A stretch of DNA of 64,000 nt from Streptomyces novaecaesareae (GTDB lineage Bacteria > Actinomycetota > Actinomycetes > Streptomycetales > Streptomycetaceae), in assembly GCF_000716875.1 (NCBI RefSeq), contig NZ_JNWQ01000019.1, forward strand, positions 24,191 to 88,190, in the 5' to 3' direction. Within the stretch, counting starts at the first letter, position 1, and each line of letters begins with the position of its first letter. The translations under genes were made by a program, and so were the position numbers. This document shows positions 62,300-64,000 of this stretch, piece by piece. The notes under the pieces were generated by a model, which saw only the letters and a list, made by a program, of their open reading frames with translations, was not told where the DNA came from and did not search any database.

Positions 62300-63277
62300 T
62301 CAGTCGACCACGCTGAGGACGATCTTGCCCTGGATGTGCCCCTGCTCCGCCCTGCGGTGGGCGGCCGCGGCCTCGCGCAGCGGGTACACGCTGTCCAGCG
62401 CCACCCGGATCCGGCCGTCCGCCAGCAGGGCGGCCAGTTCGGCGAGGTCGGCGCCGCTGGAGCGGACCTGCCAGCGGCCCTGCTGGAGGACCACCCCGAG
62501 CTCGGCCGCCCGCTCGGGCCGGTAGTCGCCGAGGAAGCAGGACACCAGTCGGCCGCCGGGCCGCAGGGCGGGCAGCAGGCGGTGGGCCTCGGGGCCGCCG
62601 ACGGTGTCGACCAGCAGGTCGGCGCCCTCCACGGCTTCGGCGACCGGAGTGCGGGTGTAGTCCACGAAGCGGTCGGCACCGAGACCGCGCAGGAACTCCT
62701 CGTGCCGTCCCGAGGCGACCGCGATCAACTCCTTCGCCCCGGCCAGGCGCAGGAGCTGGAGCGCGAAGTGCCCGATCCCGCCTGCCGCGCCGACGACCAC
62801 GGCCGGCCCGCCGCCGTCGTAGCCCAGGCGCTTGTGCAGGAACTGGAACGCGGTGAGCCCGGCCATCGGGACGGCGGCGGCCTCGACGTGCCCGAGCGTG
62901 GCCGGCTTGCGGGCCAGGTCGGCGGCCGGCACGACGGCGTAATCGGCGTAACCGGACGGAAGACCTGGGAAGTTGACGAGCGCGAAGACCTCGTCGCCGA
63001 CGCTCCACCCGGTGTCCGGGCCGCCGACGGCCGCGACCACCCCGGAGACGTCGGTGCCGAGGATCAGCGGCGGACGCCAGTCGGGCCGCACCTCCGGTGG
63101 GATGTTGACGAAGCCTCGCCGCGCGTACCAGTCGGGCGGGTTGAGGCCGACGGCGTGGACCCGGACCAGCACCTCGCCGGGCCCCGGCTTCGGCCGCAGC
63201 GCCTCCTCGTACACCAGCACCTCGGGCTCGCCGAAGGCGTGCAGTCGAACGGCCTTCATCGTCGCTTCCGTACCCAT
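62300..63277 (-). CDS. NADP-dependent quinone oxidoreductase-like (MDR superfamily)
   Basis: 325 residues from ATG 63277, with GGGGAGA just upstream. Zinc-less medium-chain reductase: MKAVRLHAFGEPEVLVYEE, VHAVGLNPPDWYARRGF, LILGTDVSGVVAAVG, and the nucleotide loop VVVGAAGGIGHFALQLLRLA. Ends ALDSVYPLREAAAAHRRAEQ, GHIQGKIVL, as in quinone reductases of the crystallin-like branch. Reduces quinones or enones with NADPH. Divergent from a TetR gene across two matched palindromes, so very likely its target. Confidence 0.92.
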   Translation of the reverse strand: MGTEATMKAVRLHAFGEPEVLVYEEALRPKPGPGEVLVRVHAVGLNPPDWYARRGFVNIPPEVRPDWRPPLILGTDVSGVVAAVGGPDTGWSVGDEVFALVNFPGLPSGYADYAVVPAADLARKPATLGHVEAAAVPMAGLTAFQFLHKRLGYDGGGPAVVVGAAGGIGHFALQLLRLAGAKELIAVASGRHEEFLRGLGADRFVDYTRTPVAEAVEGADLLVDTVGGPEAHRLLPALRPGGRLVSCFLGDYRPERAAELGVVLQQGRWQVRSSGADLAELAALLADGRIRVALDSVYPLREAAAAHRRAEQGHIQGKIVLSVVD

Positions 63278-63316
63278 GCTTCTCCCCAACGCAGGTCGGA
63301 CGGCCCCGGCTAGAAT

Positions 63317-63359
63317 CCGGAGCAGTGCTCCGGAAGAGATTAACCGGAGCACTGCTCCG
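63317..63359. promoter_or_regulatory. twin palindromic operators for the TetR/oxidoreductase pair
   Basis: CCGGAGCA-G-TGCTCCGG (63317-63333) and CGGAGCA-C-TGCTCCG (63345-63359) are perfect dyads with centres 27 bp apart. TTAACC lies between them. Both are in the 104-bp gap between the divergent genes, the expected place for TetR autoregulation. Confidence 0.8.
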
Positions 63360-63381
63360 ATTGTCAACCACGAGGACCCCC

Positions 63382-63972
63382 ATGCCCCTTGAGCCGAGCA
63401 CCCCGGACGAGCCCCGCGCGCCCCGCGCCGACGCCCAGCGCAACCGTGACCGCATCCTGGCCGAGGCGGCCGCCCTGGTCGCCGAGCAGGGCACCCAGGC
63501 CTCACTGCGGGACGTCGCCCGCCGCGCCGGGGTCGGCCTCGGCACGCTCTACCGGCACTTCCCCACCCGGGAGGACCTGCTGGAGGCCTTGCTCGGCCGC
63601 CGCTTCGACCACCTCGCCGCCCGGGCCGAAGCCCTCGCCGCCACCGAACCGGCCGAACGCGCCCTGACCGACTGGCTCTACGAGTTCACCGTCGACGCCG
63701 GCGCCTACCAGGGCCTGCCCGCCACCCTGATGGCCACCCTCGAAGACCCGGAGTCCGCCCTGCACGCGGGCTGCCTGCGGATGCGCCAGGCCGGCGGGCG
63801 CCTGCTCGCCGCCGCCCAGCGGGACGGCCTGATCCGGCCGGACGTCACCCCCCTCGACGTCTTCGCCCTCGCCAACGCGCTGAGCTGGATCACCGACCAG
63901 GCCCCCACCCTCACCGAGCGCCGCGACCACCTCTTCCGGCTGGTGCTGGACGGCCTCCGGCCCCGCCCCTGA
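63382..63972 (+). CDS. TetR-family regulator
   Basis: 196 residues from ATG 63382 with GAGGA upstream. Complete DNA-binding domain: AQRNRDRILAEAAALVAEQG, TQASLRDVARRAGVGLGTLY, RHFPTREDLLEALLGRRFD. The C-terminal domain (TDWLYEFTVDAGAYQGLPAT, LANALSWITDQAPT) is of the actinomycete SbtR-like type. Expected to repress itself and the divergent oxidoreductase through the twin palindromes. Confidence 0.92.
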   Translation: MPLEPSTPDEPRAPRADAQRNRDRILAEAAALVAEQGTQASLRDVARRAGVGLGTLYRHFPTREDLLEALLGRRFDHLAARAEALAATEPAERALTDWLYEFTVDAGAYQGLPATLMATLEDPESALHAGCLRMRQAGGRLLAAAQRDGLIRPDVTPLDVFALANALSWITDQAPTLTERRDHLFRLVLDGLRPRP

Positions 63973-64000
63973 CCAGGCACCCCTCCGCTCCGCCCCACCG

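Overview
The window is chromosomal DNA from a high-GC filamentous actinomycete of the Streptomyces/Kitasatospora type. The evidence is very high G+C with G/C-biased third codon positions, a complete conservon (sensor kinase, roadblock, DUF742, GTPase), a DUF397/XRE/anti-sigma-like ATPase trio, an AfsA-type butenolide synthase, TerD, several probable leaderless genes, and GTG/TTG starts. I see no rRNA, tRNA, insertion sequence, phage or CRISPR.

Layout. 1-5.2 kb: cut-off glycosyltransferase, nucleotidyltransferase-fold protein, two hypotheticals and a membrane Ser/Thr kinase. 5.3-8.7 kb: YbaK-type deacylase, leuA with a leucine leader peptide and attenuator-like hairpins, and a divergent FadR-type regulator. 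9.1-14.8 kb: conservon cvnABCD followed by a flavin monooxygenase. 14.9-24.4 kb: small membrane, signalling and VOC genes with decayed genes between them. 24.4-30.7 kb: lipoprotein, aat, and a one-module MbtH-A-PCP-reductase NRPS. 31-34.2 kb: membrane GGDEF-EAL protein. 34.3-41.2 kb: ArsR/MFS pair, AfsA homologue, CocE-type hydrolase, truncated TetR and NAD(P)-binding protein. 41.3-47.7 kb: cyclophilin, secreted PI-PLC-type protein, secreted hydrolase, lipoproteins and gene debris. 48-53 kb: PadR regulator, 2,4-dienoyl-CoA reductase, flavin monooxygenase, TerD. 53.5-59.2 kb: MarR pair, then glpD/tetR divergent from an alkylglycerone-phosphate-synthase-like oxidase and a lipid kinase. 59.2-64 kb: small hypotheticals, GNAT, and an oxidoreductase/TetR pair around twin palindromes.

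The most unusual signal is a dispersed family of 17-bp palindromes, CATGAG-N5-CTCATG. They are arranged in five arrays of 5-9 units (5860-6084, 26884-27109, 41959-42078, 47792-47984, 62041-62237), with single units at 7833, 58206 and 59306. The repeat period is very close to 26 bp in every array. The arrays lie at gene ends and reach into coding sequence: leuA, the NRPS gene and padR all end on a TGA inside a unit, and aat, leuA and the lipid kinase gene start on an ATG inside one. Units within an array share loop sequences, which suggests local expansion, while the arms are conserved between arrays. I do not recognise this family.

Other points of interest: the leuA leader, the MbtH fusion, a 15-bp inverted repeat upstream of the AfsA gene, an 18-bp perfect palindrome between fadH-like and monooxygenase genes, three near-identical terminator hairpins, a TetR lacking its first helix, and several gene fragments. 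All functional calls come from reading motifs by eye; no database search was run.
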